48,062 nt of DNA from Paracoccaceae bacterium (GTDB taxonomy: Bacteria; Pseudomonadota; Alphaproteobacteria; Rhodobacterales; Rhodobacteraceae), in the NCBI GenBank assembly GCA_026419405.1, contig JANZZL010000020.1, positions 1 through 48,062 of the forward strand, written 5' to 3'. Below, one piece after another: positions 25,477 through 36,112 of this stretch; position 1 is the stretch's first letter; each line of letters starts with the position of its first letter. Position numbers and translations under genes: made by a program. The notes below the pieces were generated by a model. The model had not been told where the DNA came from, did no database searches, and worked only from the letters and a program-made list of their open reading frames with translations.

Positions 25477-26481
25477 TCAGCCGCCGCCCCTGCGGCGGAA
25501 GAGGCCCGCGACCGGCACGATCAGATACGTCGCGACCGGGATCAGGGCGAAGCCGAGGACGAGGCCAGCCAGCCCGTCGAGCGCCGCCGTCACCACCCAG
25601 GCGACGAAGCCCTCCGGCGCCGGAACGGCGTGGGCCGCCACCTCTGCGGCATGGTGGATCGCGTCGTAGAGCTGCGGCCAGCCCAGTTCGTCGAGCCCGT
25701 GGATGACGATGGAGCCGCCGACCCAGAGCATGGCCGCCGTGCCCACGGTGCTGATGACCGCCATCACCCCCGGCATGGCCTGCACGATGCGCACCCCGAG
25801 CGCGCGGGTGGCCGAAAGCCGGCCGACCTGGGCGAGGCGGAGCCCGAAGTCGTCGGCCTTCACCAGCACGGCGACCCCGCCGTAGACAAGCGCGGTGATC
25901 CCCAGCGCCACCAGGGCAAGCACCGCGCCCTCGGCCCAGAGGCTGCCGGTCTCGATCGCGGCCAGCGCGATCGTCATGATCTCGGCCGAGAGGATGAAGT
26001 CGGTCTTGATCGCGCCCTGCACCCGCGCGCGCTCCAGATGCGCGGCATCGAGGCTCTCGGGGGCATGGTGCGCCTCCTCGTGCGGCGCGACCGAATGCAG
26101 CACCTTCTCGGCGCCCTCGAAGCAGAGATAGGCGCCGCCCAGCATCAGCAGCGGCGGCAGGAGCCAGGGCGCGAAGGACTCGAGCAGCAGCGCGGCCGGC
26201 AGCAGGATGACGAGCTTGTTCCACAGCGAGCCGCGCGCGATCGCCCAGACGATCGGCAGCTCGCGCGCCGCCGGCAGGCCGTGGACGTATTTCGGCGTGA
26301 CGGCCGCATCGTCGATCACCACGCCTGCCGCCTTGGCGCCGGCCTTCGCGGCATCGTCGATCACCGAACCCGCGACCTTGGCGCCGACCTTTGCCGCCTG
26401 CGCGGCCACGTCGTCCACCTGCGCCGCCGCAAGCTTGGCAAGCGCCGCGACATCGTCGAGAAGTGCCAGCAGACCGCTCAT
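25477..26481 (-). CDS. DUF808 (YedI-type) inner-membrane protein
   Basis: This 334-residue protein matches DUF808: the N-terminus MSGLLALLDDVAALAK, a repeated helical amphipathic stretch VAAQAAKVGAKVAGSVIDD, then VTPKYVHGLPAARELPI, and membrane segments through to the C-terminus with GAYLCFEGAEKVLH and QGAIKTDFILSAEIMTI. About eight hydrophobic stretches are visible. The physiological function of the family is unknown. The ATG at 26481 is the obvious start. It lies 82 bp downstream of DUF2267 and could share a transcript with it. Confidence 0.9.
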   Translation of the reverse strand: MSGLLALLDDVAALAKLAAAQVDDVAAQAAKVGAKVAGSVIDDAAKAGAKAAGVVIDDAAVTPKYVHGLPAARELPIVWAIARGSLWNKLVILLPAALLLESFAPWLLPPLLMLGGAYLCFEGAEKVLHSVAPHEEAHHAPESLDAAHLERARVQGAIKTDFILSAEIMTIALAAIETGSLWAEGAVLALVALGITALVYGGVAVLVKADDFGLRLAQVGRLSATRALGVRIVQAMPGVMAVISTVGTAAMLWVGGSIVIHGLDELGWPQLYDAIHHAAEVAAHAVPAPEGFVAWVVTAALDGLAGLVLGFALIPVATYLIVPVAGLFRRRGGG

Positions 26482-26563
26482 GTCCCGCCCCGGCGCCAGA
26501 CCGCACCCGACGGCACCCTACAGGCGGGCCCGCGGCGCGCAAGCGGGGACCTCGGGGCACGGA

Positions 26564-26989
26564 TCAGTCGAACAGCGCCCGCACCCGCGCGTTGAAGGTC
26601 TGGCGGACGTGCTCCATCTCGCCCTCCGAGACATGCCGGTCGAGCAGCCAGAACACCGCGCGGATCGCGTGCTCGGCGTCGTCCATCGGGTCGGTGCGGA
26701 ACGACTCCTGCACCCGCTCGACGAAGCCCGCGCGGCTGCGCTCCTTCACCGGCGTGCGCGCGGGCTTCCAGCCCTCGTAGTAGACGCCGCGCACCAGCAC
26801 GGGAAGCTGCGCGCCGAGCTGCGCGGCCTCGTCAGGGCCGAGGTGGTCGCGCACCTCGTGCAGCACGGCGCGCAGCAGCCGGTAGGCGCGCGGCTTGTCG
26901 GCCCAGCCCACGCGGGCGTCGAGCTCGTTGACCCAGCGGTTCATGTCGGCCACCGCCTCGTCGATCATCTTCAGTCCAAGGGCGCTCAT
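26564..26989 (-). CDS. DUF2267 family protein
   Basis: This 141-residue soluble protein has the DUF2267 (PF10025) pattern of two similar helical halves: NRWVNELDARVGWADKPRAY, then LLRAVLHEVRDHLGPDEAAQL, LPVLVRGVYYEGWKP, and later DAEHAIRAVFWLLDRHVSEGE. The function of the family is not defined. The ATG at 26989 (MSALGLKMIDEAV) is preceded by an AGGATG-type site; the long frame upstream is not conserved. It is divergent from a decayed HPF/cold-shock gene, with an FNR-like palindrome 56 bp upstream, which suggests low-oxygen control. DUF808 follows on the same strand. Confidence 0.87.
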   Translation of the reverse strand: MSALGLKMIDEAVADMNRWVNELDARVGWADKPRAYRLLRAVLHEVRDHLGPDEAAQLGAQLPVLVRGVYYEGWKPARTPVKERSRAGFVERVQESFRTDPMDDAEHAIRAVFWLLDRHVSEGEMEHVRQTFNARVRALFD

Positions 26990-27044
26990 CCTCGGTCTCC
27001 CGGTCTGTGGCGGGCAACGATTCCACGGGCGCCGCGCCGGCGCC

Positions 27045-27058
27045 TTGACCTGGGTCAG
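27045..27058. promoter_or_regulatory. FNR/FnrL-like palindrome
   Basis: TTGACCTGGGTCAG matches the FNR-family pattern TTGAY-N4-RTCAA with only the last base off. It lies in the divergent region, 56 bp upstream of DUF2267 and 100 bp upstream of the decayed HPF-like gene. A weaker copy, CTGACCGGGGCCAG, lies at 27076-27089. The match is by eye; binding is inferred. Confidence 0.5.
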
Positions 27059-27157
27059 CCGCGCCGCGGCCCGGACTGACCGGGGCCAGGCCGCGCCGAT
27101 GCCGCCACCGGCCAGGCTGCCCCCCTCGCCGCCGGGCAGCAGCCAGGGTGCGACCCG

Positions 27158-27704
27158 ATGCAGAGCAAGGCGCAGATCGCCTGCCGCGGGCCGGACGCCT
27201 CTCCCGCCATCGATTCCATCATACGCGGGAAGCGCGCACGGCTGGAACGCTTCCACCACCGCAGCACCGCCTGCCGCGTCACACTGGAGAGGACGAGGCG
27301 CCGCGGCCGGAAGCGGCGCCTCTCCCCTGTGGGCGTCGGGAACGCGGTGCAGCGGCCTGGTCATCGTCAACCGCAGGGCCGGACGACGCGACCGCCCGCG
27401 AGGCGCTCGACCTCGCCGTGCGCAATGCCGTCAACGCCGCGGACCGCCAGCGCGAGGACCACCGGCGCCGGCGGAGCCCCCATGTCGGGCACCGCCCCGC
27501 CAGGCACCACGGCGTCGTCGTCCGGCTGTTTCCCGACGAGGACCTGGGCGTCCCGAAGACCGCGGAGGGCGGAGAGGTCTGCCTCGGGCGCGGCCGCATG
27601 CCGCGCGACGGCGGGGAGAGGCTCGACCTCGACGGCGCGCCGGAGTTCGGCCCGATGGCCGGCAAGACGGCCCCGTTCGCCGCAAACCTCTCGCTGCGGC
27701 ACCG
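27158..27704 (+). pseudogene. Decayed HPF/RaiA ribosome-hibernation factor with cold-shock-like C-terminus
   Basis: Three successive frames together spell one HPF/cold-shock fusion protein. Frame A (from the ATG at 27158 to ~27340) gives the HPF start: AQIACRGPDASPAIDSIIR then ARLERFHHRSTACRVTLE. Frame B (~27357-27374) gives LVIVNR, matching the family's IVVNRE segment. Frame C (~27373-27704) gives PDDATAREALDLAVRNAVNA and the cold-shock-like HHGVVVRLFPDEDLGV then FGPMAGKTAPFAANLSLR. At least two 1-nt frameshifts separate them. Residues normally conserved in the RNA-binding part are also lost: the usual YGF is LGV and the usual FHRN is LGRG. Real decay is therefore more likely than a sequencing slip. 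The intact protein would park idle ribosomes. Confidence 0.7.
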
Positions 27705-27773
27705 AGCGCAGGCCGCCTTCCGTCCGGCGGGGCGCGCGGCTAGGTTCGGGAGCGCACAGGGAGCCCGCGCGCC

Positions 27774-27914
27774 ATGACGAACACGGTCGCCGCCATCCTC
27801 TTCGCGCTGATCGCCGGGGCGGTCGCGCTCGACCTCGCCATGGGCTGGGGCGGAACGCTCGCCGTGGCGCGCTACGCCTACGTGTTCCTCGACTGGCTGA
27901 TCTTCTGGCGCTGA
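27774..27914 (+). CDS. 46-residue single-pass membrane protein
   Basis: A short frame from the ATG at 27774 encodes MTNTVAAILFALIAGAV, then a Gly-rich turn and a C-terminal AYVFLDWLIFWR. One clear membrane helix (residues ~5-22) and an aromatic amphipathic C-terminus are visible. AGGGAG (27758-27763) lies 10 bp before the ATG. It is convergent with eno, ending 16 bp from the eno stop. I recall similar small hydrophobic proteins ending in a FWR-like motif beside eno in Rhodobacteraceae, but this is memory, not a search. Function unknown. Confidence 0.6.
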   Translation: MTNTVAAILFALIAGAVALDLAMGWGGTLAVARYAYVFLDWLIFWR

Positions 27915-27930
27915 CCCCGCGCCGGGGCCC

Positions 27931-30154
<2,224 letters not shown>

Positions 30155-30158
30155 GCCG

Positions 30159-30572
30159 TCAGCGCTTCTTCAGCGGCACGCCGTAGAGCTCCAGCCGATG
30201 CCCCTTGAGCCGATAGCCGAGACGGGCGGCGATCCTCTCCTGCAGCGCCTCGATCTCGGGATCGACGAACTCGATCACGCGCCCGGTCGTCAGGTCGATC
30301 AGGTGGTCGTGGTGGGCGCGCTCGGCATCCTCGTAGCGGGCGCGGCCGTCGCCGAACTCCACCCTGTCGAGGATGCCCTCCTCGTCGAAGAGCTTGACGG
30401 TGCGGTAGACGGTGGCCAGCGAGATGCGCGGGTCGATCGCCGTTGCCCGGGCGTGCAGCTCCTCGACGTCGGGATGGTCCGCGCTCTCCTGCAGGACCCG
30501 CGCGATCACCCGGCGCGGCCCGGTCATGCGCAGCCCCCTGGCCGCGCAACGCTCGAGGATGGTCTCCGTCAT
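30159..30572 (-). CDS. fur: Fur-family metalloregulator (Fur/Mur type)
   Basis: This 137-residue DNA-binding repressor has the Fur winged helix (GLRMTGPRRVIARVLQES, then RISLATVYRTVKLFDEEGILD) and the metal-sensing segment HHDHLIDLTTGRVIEFVD. The usual structural-zinc CxxC (LICxxCG) is replaced by LIDLTTG, as in Fur/Mur proteins of alphaproteobacteria that may sense manganese or iron. The DHPDVEELH spacing is normal. Two starts are possible: ATG at 30572 (MTETILERC) or at 30590 (MRARTAMTET), the latter very close to a GGAGG; I chose 30572 on family length. EamA and eno follow on the same strand. Metal specificity is not settled. Confidence 0.9.
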   Translation of the reverse strand: MTETILERCAARGLRMTGPRRVIARVLQESADHPDVEELHARATAIDPRISLATVYRTVKLFDEEGILDRVEFGDGRARYEDAERAHHDHLIDLTTGRVIEFVDPEIEALQERIAARLGYRLKGHRLELYGVPLKKR

Positions 30573-30590
30573 CGCCGTCCGCGCCCGCAT

Positions 30591-31189
30591 TTCCTCCGCT
30601 TCCGGCCCCCGCAGGCGGGGCCGGTCCCGCGGGGACGCTGTAGCCGCTTTGCGGCCGCGGGGAAAGCCCCGGCGGTCGCGGCGGGTGCGGGGCCCGGAGC
30701 CGCCTCGGCCGGCCAAGCGGCAGCGGCAGGCCCCCCGGCCCTGCCGGGGCACCGTCACGGGCGGCAAGGGACCGGAGCGCCCGGATGCCGGGCAGTCCGG
30801 CGGGATTCCTGCCGAAGAGCCCGGCGAGAAGGCCCAGCGGCCGGACGATCGCCGCGGCGAGCGCGCGCGCGACGCCCGGCCGCCCGATCTGCGCAGCCTT
30901 CCGGCTGCCGCCGTGGCCGTGCGGCAAAGAGCGCCGGTCGCGCGGCGACCGCGTTCCTCGAGCCGCCGCGGCATCCAGTCGGCCGCCGCCCGCAGCGCAT
31001 GGCGCAGCGCCCCGGCGGAATGCGGCCGGCACCACGCGGCGCCGCCGGCCGGCACCGGGCGGGGCCGGCAAGCCGGCGGCGGGCGTCTCCGGCGGGCGCA
31101 TCGGTCGCCCCCGCTCGCGCCCGTCCGCGGGGCCGGGCCCGGCGCGGACCCCCGCCCCCCGGGGAAGCGGCGATCGCGGCCCGGTCGGG
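30591..31189. other. 600-bp gap upstream of fur with no recognisable gene
   Basis: I find no recognisable gene between fur and the EEP hydrolase. Two minus-strand frames stay open across it; one contains a hydrophobic stretch GVARALAAAIVRPLGLLAGL, the other LRHALRAAADWMPRRLEERG, but neither has a start with a ribosome site or a known family. The stretch is extremely GC-rich, with many CCGGCGG-type words. It should contain the fur promoter near 30600-30650. It might hold a decayed gene. Confidence 0.4.
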
Positions 31190-31882
31190 TCAGGCGGCGC
31201 GCACCTCGGCCCAGACCGGCAGGTGGTCGGAGGCTGCGCGCGCCGCGGCGGTGTCGTGCACGCCGGCGTCCTCGCAGGCGAAGCCGCCGCAGAGCGCGAT
31301 GCGGTCGAGATGCGCCATCGGGTGCAGCGCGTGGAACGACCGGCCCGGCGCGATCACCCGGAAGCCGCCGTCGAGCGCCTCCATCCCGCGCCGCAGCGAC
31401 CATTCGTTGAAATCGCCGAGGATCGCGACCGGCATCGCGGCGCGCCCGGCGAGCTCGGAGCGGATGGCGCGCAGCTGGCGCTCGCGGTCGCGCCGCAGCA
31501 GGCCCAGGTGGACGGCCGCCACCCGCACCGGCCCCGCCGTCGTCTCCGCTTCGACCACGAGGCCGCCGCGCGGCTCCAGACCGGGCAGCGACATCCGCGC
31601 GACGGCCCGGGCGGGCGTGCCCTTGCGCACCAGAACGGCGTTGCCGTGCCAGCCGAGGCTCGGCCCGTCGCCGGCGCCGACCACCTCGAGGTCGGTCGCG
31701 GTCTCGACCAGGCGCCGCGGCAGCGCGGCCGGGCGGTCGCCGAGCCTGCGGTCGGCCTCCTGCAGCGCGACCACGTCGGCCTCGAGCGCGTTGAGCACGT
31801 CGATCACGCGCCCGGGGTCACGCCGCCCGTCGGGCCCGACGCACTTGTGGAGGTTGTAGCTGGCCAGCCTGACGACGCCCAT
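31190..31882 (-). CDS. Endonuclease/exonuclease/phosphatase (EEP) family hydrolase
   Basis: This 230-residue protein has the EEP/DNase I-like fold: SYNLHKCVGPDGRRDP with the first Asn, DVVALQEADRR with the metal Glu, the VAAVHLGLLRRDRERQL His, LGDFNEWS with the Asp/Asn pair, HLDRIAL and ASDHLPVWAEV with the C-terminal Asp-His. It is a metal-dependent phosphodiesterase or phosphatase; substrates in the family range from DNA to phospholipids, and the NLHKC-type subgroup is uncharacterised. No signal peptide is seen. The ATG at 31882 is divergent from the DUF2238 gene with 65 bp between. Confidence 0.88.
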   Translation of the reverse strand: MGVVRLASYNLHKCVGPDGRRDPGRVIDVLNALEADVVALQEADRRLGDRPAALPRRLVETATDLEVVGAGDGPSLGWHGNAVLVRKGTPARAVARMSLPGLEPRGGLVVEAETTAGPVRVAAVHLGLLRRDRERQLRAIRSELAGRAAMPVAILGDFNEWSLRRGMEALDGGFRVIAPGRSFHALHPMAHLDRIALCGGFACEDAGVHDTAAARAASDHLPVWAEVRAA

Positions 31883-31947
31883 GCGACCGATATAGCAAGC
31901 CGGGGGCCCGCTTGCAGCCCCCCGCGGACAGGCCCATGTAGATCGGC

Positions 31948-32592
31948 ATGGTGCGGATCCTGCTCAGGCAGCCGATCGTGGTCCAGCTGATCTGGGCCGC
32001 GCTCGCCTTCGAACTGCTCCTCGCGCTCTTCGAAGGGCGCTGGACGCTTGCCGTGATCGCCGTGGCGACCTTCGTCCTGTCGCTCCTGCCGGTGTTCTTC
32101 GCGAGCCGCTTCGGGGTGAAGCTGCCCACCAGCTTCTTCGCGGCGATCGTGGTCTTCGTCTTCGCCACGATCTTCCTCGGCGAGGCCTTCGACTTCTACG
32201 ACCGCTACTGGTGGTGGGACGTCCTGCTCCACTCGGGCTCGGCGATGGGCTTCGGCCTGCTCGGCGTCATCTTCATGATGATGCTGTTCCAGGGCGACCG
32301 CTACGCCGCGCCGCCCTGGGCGATCGCCTTCTTCGGCTTCTGCTTCGCGATGACGGTGGGCGCGGTCTGGGAGATCTTCGAATTCGCGATGGACCAGAAC
32401 TTCGGCCTCAACATGCAGAAGTCGGGCCTGATGGACACGATGTGGGACCTGATCGTGGACGCGCTGGGGGCCAGCGTCGGCGCGCTCGCGGGCTTCCTCT
32501 ACCTCAAGGGGCAGGAGGTTCCGGGGCTCGGCAGCGCGATCCGGGAATTCGTGCGCGACAACCGCCACTTCTTCCGCAAGGAACGGCGCTGA
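31948..32592 (+). CDS. DUF2238-like inner-membrane protein
   Basis: This 214-residue protein has about six membrane segments. It carries the family-like motifs WWWDVLLHSGSAMGFGL and GAVWEIFEFAMDQNFGLNMQ, then SGLMDTMWDLIVDALGASVGAL. The conserved acidic, His and Trp residues inside helices match DUF2238 (PF09997). Function is unknown; homologues include YjdF-type proteins. The C-terminal tail is cytosolic and basic. The ATG at 31948 is preceded by a weak site. It is convergent with selO, 7 bp apart. Confidence 0.82.
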   Translation: MVRILLRQPIVVQLIWAALAFELLLALFEGRWTLAVIAVATFVLSLLPVFFASRFGVKLPTSFFAAIVVFVFATIFLGEAFDFYDRYWWWDVLLHSGSAMGFGLLGVIFMMMLFQGDRYAAPPWAIAFFGFCFAMTVGAVWEIFEFAMDQNFGLNMQKSGLMDTMWDLIVDALGASVGALAGFLYLKGQEVPGLGSAIREFVRDNRHFFRKERR

Positions 32593-32599
32593 ACCTGGC

Positions 32600-34105
32600 T
32601 CAGGTGCCGCAGAACGTGCGCCGCACCGCCTCGTCCTCGGCCGGCGGGCGGCGGAGGTCGGCGTCCTCGGGGCGCTCCTCCCAGGGCCGGGCGAGGGCCC
32701 GGTCGAGCCGCTCGAAGGGCCCGAGATCGCCGGCGAGGGCGGCGCGGATCGCCTCCTCGATGCGGTGGTTGCGCGGGATCAGCGCCGGATTGGCCGCCCG
32801 CATGATCGCCTGCCGCGCGGCCCAGCCGCCGGGCTCCCGCGCCAGCCGCGCCCGCCAGCGCGACGCCCATGAGTCGAAGGCGGCGGGGTCGAGGAACCCG
32901 TCGCGCGCGGGGCCGTCCGCCGCGGGGCCGTCCGCGCCGGTCGCCTCGGGCAGGGACGACAGGGCGCGGAAGGTCCGGGTGAAATCGGCGCGGTTGTCGG
33001 CCATCGCCGACAGCAGGTCCTGGATCAGGGGCGCGTCCGCCTCGCCTGCCTCGGCCAGGCCGATCTTGCGGCCGAACACATCGAGCCAGGCCGCCTCGTA
33101 GGCGGGGGCGAAGGCATGCACCGCCTCGGTCGCGCGCTCCACCGCGCGGGCCTCGTCGGCGTCGATCAGCGGCAAGAGCGCCGAGGCGAGCTGCGCCATG
33201 TTCCAGACGGCGATCTGCGGCTGGTTGGCATAGGCATAGCGGCCGAAGCTGTCGATCGAGGAGAACACCGTTGCCGGGTGGTAGCTGTCCATGAAGGCGC
33301 AGGGGCCGTAGTCGATCGTCTCGCCCGAGACGGCGGTGTTGTCGGTGTTCATCACGCCGTGGATGAAGCCGACCCCCATCCACAGCGCCACGAGGCGGGC
33401 CTGGGCCGCGACCGTCTCCTCGAGCAGGGCCAGTGCCGGGACGGGATCCCCCACCCGGTGCGGGTAGTGGCGGGCGAGCGCATGGTCCGTCAGCAGCCGC
33501 AGCGCCTCGCGGTCCTGCCGGGCGGCGAAGAACTGGAAGGTGCCGACGCGGATGTGGCTCGCGGCGACCCGGGTCAGGACCGCGCCGGGCAGACGGTCCT
33601 CGCGCAGCACCCATTCGCCCGTCGCCACGGCGGCCAGCGCCCGCGTCGTCGGGATGCCGAGCGCGTGCATCGCCTCGCTGACGAGGTATTCCCGCAGCAC
33701 CGGGCCGAGCCAGGCGCGCCCGTCGCCCATCCGGCTGAAGGGCGTGCGGCCCGCGCCCTTGAGCTGGAGGTCGAAGCGCCGTCCGGCGAGCGGCGAGCCG
33801 GGCGGCGCCACCACCTCGCCGAGCAGGATCGCCCGCCCGTCGCCGAGCTGGGGCACCCAGCCGCCGAACTGGTGGCCCGCATAGGCCTGCGCCAGCGGCT
33901 CGGCCTCCGCCGGCACGAGGTTCCCCGCCAGCATGGCGACGCCTTCGGGCCGCGCCAGCGCCTCGGGGTCGAGGCCGAGGTCGGCCGCAAGCCGCGCGTT
34001 GAGCTTCAGCAGTCGCGGCTCCGCCACCGGCGTCGGGTCGAGCCGGGCGTAGAAGCGCTCCGGCAGCCGGGCGTAGCTGTTGTCGAACGGCATGTGCAGC
34101 GTCAT
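32600..34105 (-). CDS. selO: Protein adenylyltransferase SelO (YdiU family)
   Basis: SelO is a pseudokinase that transfers AMP to Ser, Thr or Tyr of proteins and has been linked to redox stress. The 501-residue protein has [18 protein letters not shown] at the start, the flipped-ATP lysine in [20 protein letters not shown], then [31 protein letters not shown] and the metal-binding [11 protein letters not shown]. It ends in CGT: the third residue from the end is Cys where some homologues have selenocysteine. I chose the ATG at 34105 ([10 protein letters not shown]). It lies 74 bp downstream of olsA on the same strand. Confidence 0.95.
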   Translation of the reverse strand: MTLHMPFDNSYARLPERFYARLDPTPVAEPRLLKLNARLAADLGLDPEALARPEGVAMLAGNLVPAEAEPLAQAYAGHQFGGWVPQLGDGRAILLGEVVAPPGSPLAGRRFDLQLKGAGRTPFSRMGDGRAWLGPVLREYLVSEAMHALGIPTTRALAAVATGEWVLREDRLPGAVLTRVAASHIRVGTFQFFAARQDREALRLLTDHALARHYPHRVGDPVPALALLEETVAAQARLVALWMGVGFIHGVMNTDNTAVSGETIDYGPCAFMDSYHPATVFSSIDSFGRYAYANQPQIAVWNMAQLASALLPLIDADEARAVERATEAVHAFAPAYEAAWLDVFGRKIGLAEAGEADAPLIQDLLSAMADNRADFTRTFRALSSLPEATGADGPAADGPARDGFLDPAAFDSWASRWRARLAREPGGWAARQAIMRAANPALIPRNHRIEEAIRAALAGDLGPFERLDRALARPWEERPEDADLRRPPAEDEAVRRTFCGT

Positions 34106-34179
34106 GCGGGAAAGATAGGCCCTCGCCCGGCGCGGCGCCACGGGGCTTTCGGAAGCGACCTGCGGCCGGAGGGCGGCCC

Positions 34180-35004
34180 TCAGCCCTGCCGCCGCGCAAG
34201 CGCCGCGCGCACCCGGTCCTCGGCGGCCCGGGCGAGGGCCTTGCGGTCCGCGAAGGCGGCAACCGGCAGGGGCTCGTGGAAGACCACCTCCACCGATCCC
34301 TGCCGCCGCTGCGCCAGCACCCTGAGGAGGTGCCCGGCGAAGTCCATCTCGCCCCACCAGCCGTAGAAGGCCGGGTGCGCGCCCTCGGGGGCGGTGTAGA
34401 TCACCGTCACCGGCTGGATCGCGCAGGTCTCGCGCAGGTGCGGCGTGAGAAAGGCGGCAAACAGCGTGGTCTTGAAGGGCAGCACCCTGAGCCCGTCGGT
34501 CGAGGTGCCCTCGGGGAAGAACAGGAGCCGGTGGCCGGCATCGAGCCGCGCCTCGAACAGCGCCTTCTGCGCCGCCGCCTCGCGGCCGTCGCGGTTGATG
34601 AACAGCGTTCCCGTCGCCCGCGCCAGCCAGCCGATGCCCGGCCAGCCGCGGACCTCGGCCTTGGAGACGAAGTAGACGAGGTCGCAGGCGTTGAGCGCGA
34701 AGATGTCGAGCCAGGAGGCGTGGTTGGCGACCAGCGCCCCGTGCCCTGCCATCGGGCGCCCGCGGACGGAGTGGCGCATCCCGAGGATCACGAAGGCCAT
34801 GCGGCAGACAAACCGGGTGATCCGCGGCGTCACCGGGCGGCGGAGCCCGAACAGCGGACGCTCGGCCAGGCGCAGCAGCAGCAGCAGCCCGAGCCCGCCG
34901 AAGGTCAGCAGGCCGAGCGGGGCGCCCCTCAGGCCGACGCGGAGCCAGCCGGCGGGTCCGATTGGCGGGTCGGGCGGCGGTGCAGCCCCGTTCCAGGTGC
35001 TCAC
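34180..35004 (-). CDS. olsA: Lyso-ornithine lipid O-acyltransferase OlsA (PlsC family)
   Basis: This 274-residue membrane-bound acyltransferase has an N-terminal hydrophobic segment and the PlsC motifs: ANHASWLDI (HX4D catalytic), FINRDGR and [17 protein letters not shown]. OlsA adds the second acyl chain to lyso-ornithine lipid. A general lysophosphatidate acyltransferase role is also possible, but coupling to an OlsB-like gene directly upstream favours OlsA. The start is GTG at 35004, overlapping the olsB stop as GTGA, so the two are translated together. No ATG is in range. Confidence 0.87.
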   Translation of the reverse strand: MSTWNGAAPPPDPPIGPAGWLRVGLRGAPLGLLTFGGLGLLLLLRLAERPLFGLRRPVTPRITRFVCRMAFVILGMRHSVRGRPMAGHGALVANHASWLDIFALNACDLVYFVSKAEVRGWPGIGWLARATGTLFINRDGREAAAQKALFEARLDAGHRLLFFPEGTSTDGLRVLPFKTTLFAAFLTPHLRETCAIQPVTVIYTAPEGAHPAFYGWWGEMDFAGHLLRVLAQRRQGSVEVVFHEPLPVAAFADRKALARAAEDRVRAALARRQG

Positions 35005-35765
35005 GCCGGCGGCCTCGTGTAGCGCGCGCGCTGGCGGGGATCCATCCGCGCCGTGTCGAGGATCAGGCAGACGTCGGTGGTGTTGAACGCATGGTCCACG
35101 AAGGCGCCCTCGCCCACGAATCCGCCGAGCCTGAGATAGGCCTTGATCAGCGCGGGCAGGGCGAGCACCGCCGCCCTGCGGTCGACCGCGCCGGGCGGCA
35201 GCAGGTCCATCGGCTGGCTGTGGCCGGGCAGCGCGCGCACGCGCAGGTCCTCGGGCGCGAGATGGGCGTGATGGAGGTAGGCGAGCGGCTGCGTCAGCGC
35301 GGCGATGTCGGTGCCGTGGAAGCTCGCCACGCCGAACAGGATCTCGACGCGGTGTCGGGCCACGTAGTCGGCGATCGCCGCCCAGAGCGGCACCATCGCC
35401 GCGCCGCCGCGGTAGTCGCGGTGCAGGCACGACCGGCCGAGCTCCAGCAGCCGGCGCCCGGTGGCAAGCAGCGGCCCCAGATCGTATTCCCCCGCCGAGT
35501 AGAAGCCGAGGCCGGCGGCCGCGGCATCGCCCGTCATCAGCCGGTAGGCGCCGACCACCGCGCCGCCGCGGCGGTGGTCGATCAGCAGCAGATGGTCGCA
35601 ATGCGCATCGAACCGGTCGCGCTCGAGGCGCGCCGCGTGGTCGGTGAGCTCCCCGGCCCCGCCGAGCTCGGCGACGAACACCTCGTAGCGCAGCGCCTGG
35701 GCAGCGCGCAGGTCCTCCGCGGTGCGGGCAAGACGGGCCTCGAACTGCGGCGCGGGGACGTTCAC
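35001..35765 (-). CDS. olsB: Ornithine N-acyltransferase OlsB (GNAT/hemolysin-like)
   Basis: OlsB transfers a 3-hydroxyacyl chain from ACP to ornithine to make lyso-ornithine lipid, a phosphorus-free membrane lipid. The 254-residue protein has the family pattern [57 protein letters not shown] and [10 protein letters not shown], and ends with a C-terminal [17 protein letters not shown]. The start is GTG at 35765 ([10 protein letters not shown]). GTGA overlap with olsA supports the ornithine-lipid assignment. In relatives the pair is often induced by phosphate limitation; I see no clear Pho box upstream. Confidence 0.9.
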   Translation of the reverse strand: MNVPAPQFEARLARTAEDLRAAQALRYEVFVAELGGAGELTDHAARLERDRFDAHCDHLLLIDHRRGGAVVGAYRLMTGDAAAAGLGFYSAGEYDLGPLLATGRRLLELGRSCLHRDYRGGAAMVPLWAAIADYVARHRVEILFGVASFHGTDIAALTQPLAYLHHAHLAPEDLRVRALPGHSQPMDLLPPGAVDRRAAVLALPALIKAYLRLGGFVGEGAFVDHAFNTTDVCLILDTARMDPRQRARYTRPPA

Positions 35766-35908
35766 GATTGCTTAACCCTGTCTGGCGATCCTCGGGCGCG
35801 GCTGGGGTTCTAAGGGCCCGCACCCGGCTTGGCAACCGCAACCGGCTTGACCGCGCCGGGCCCGCCGCTACCCTGCCCGTGCGGCCGCCAGCCGGCCGGC
35901 GGGCACCT

Positions 35909-36094
35909 TCAGGAGGGGCCGAGGACCGGCATGAGTTCCACCGTCGCGCCGTCGATCACGACCTTGCCCGCGTGCTCGAAGTTCACCGTGATCCGGCCGC
36001 CGGTCACGCTCTGCACCTGGCCCATGCCCCAGTCCTCGCAGGCGGGGTGGCGCACCAGCATCCCCGGCTCGAGGATCGCGTTCAGCCCCTTCAT
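35909..36094 (-). CDS. DUF3553 family small protein
   Basis: This 61-residue soluble protein reads MKGLNAILEPGMLVRHPA, then WGMGQVQSVTGGRITVNFEHAGKVVIDG in two stretches, a compact beta-barrel-like sequence matching DUF3553 (PF12073). A similar module occurs near the C-terminus of some UvrD/PcrA-type helicases, suggesting nucleic-acid or protein contact, but the stand-alone form has no known role. The ATG at 36094 is only 18 bp from the divergent chpT start. It ends 143 bp upstream of olsB on the same strand. Confidence 0.85.
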   Translation of the reverse strand: MKGLNAILEPGMLVRHPACEDWGMGQVQSVTGGRITVNFEHAGKVVIDGATVELMPVLGPS

Positions 36095-36112
36095 CGCTTC
36101 GCCCCCGCAGAC

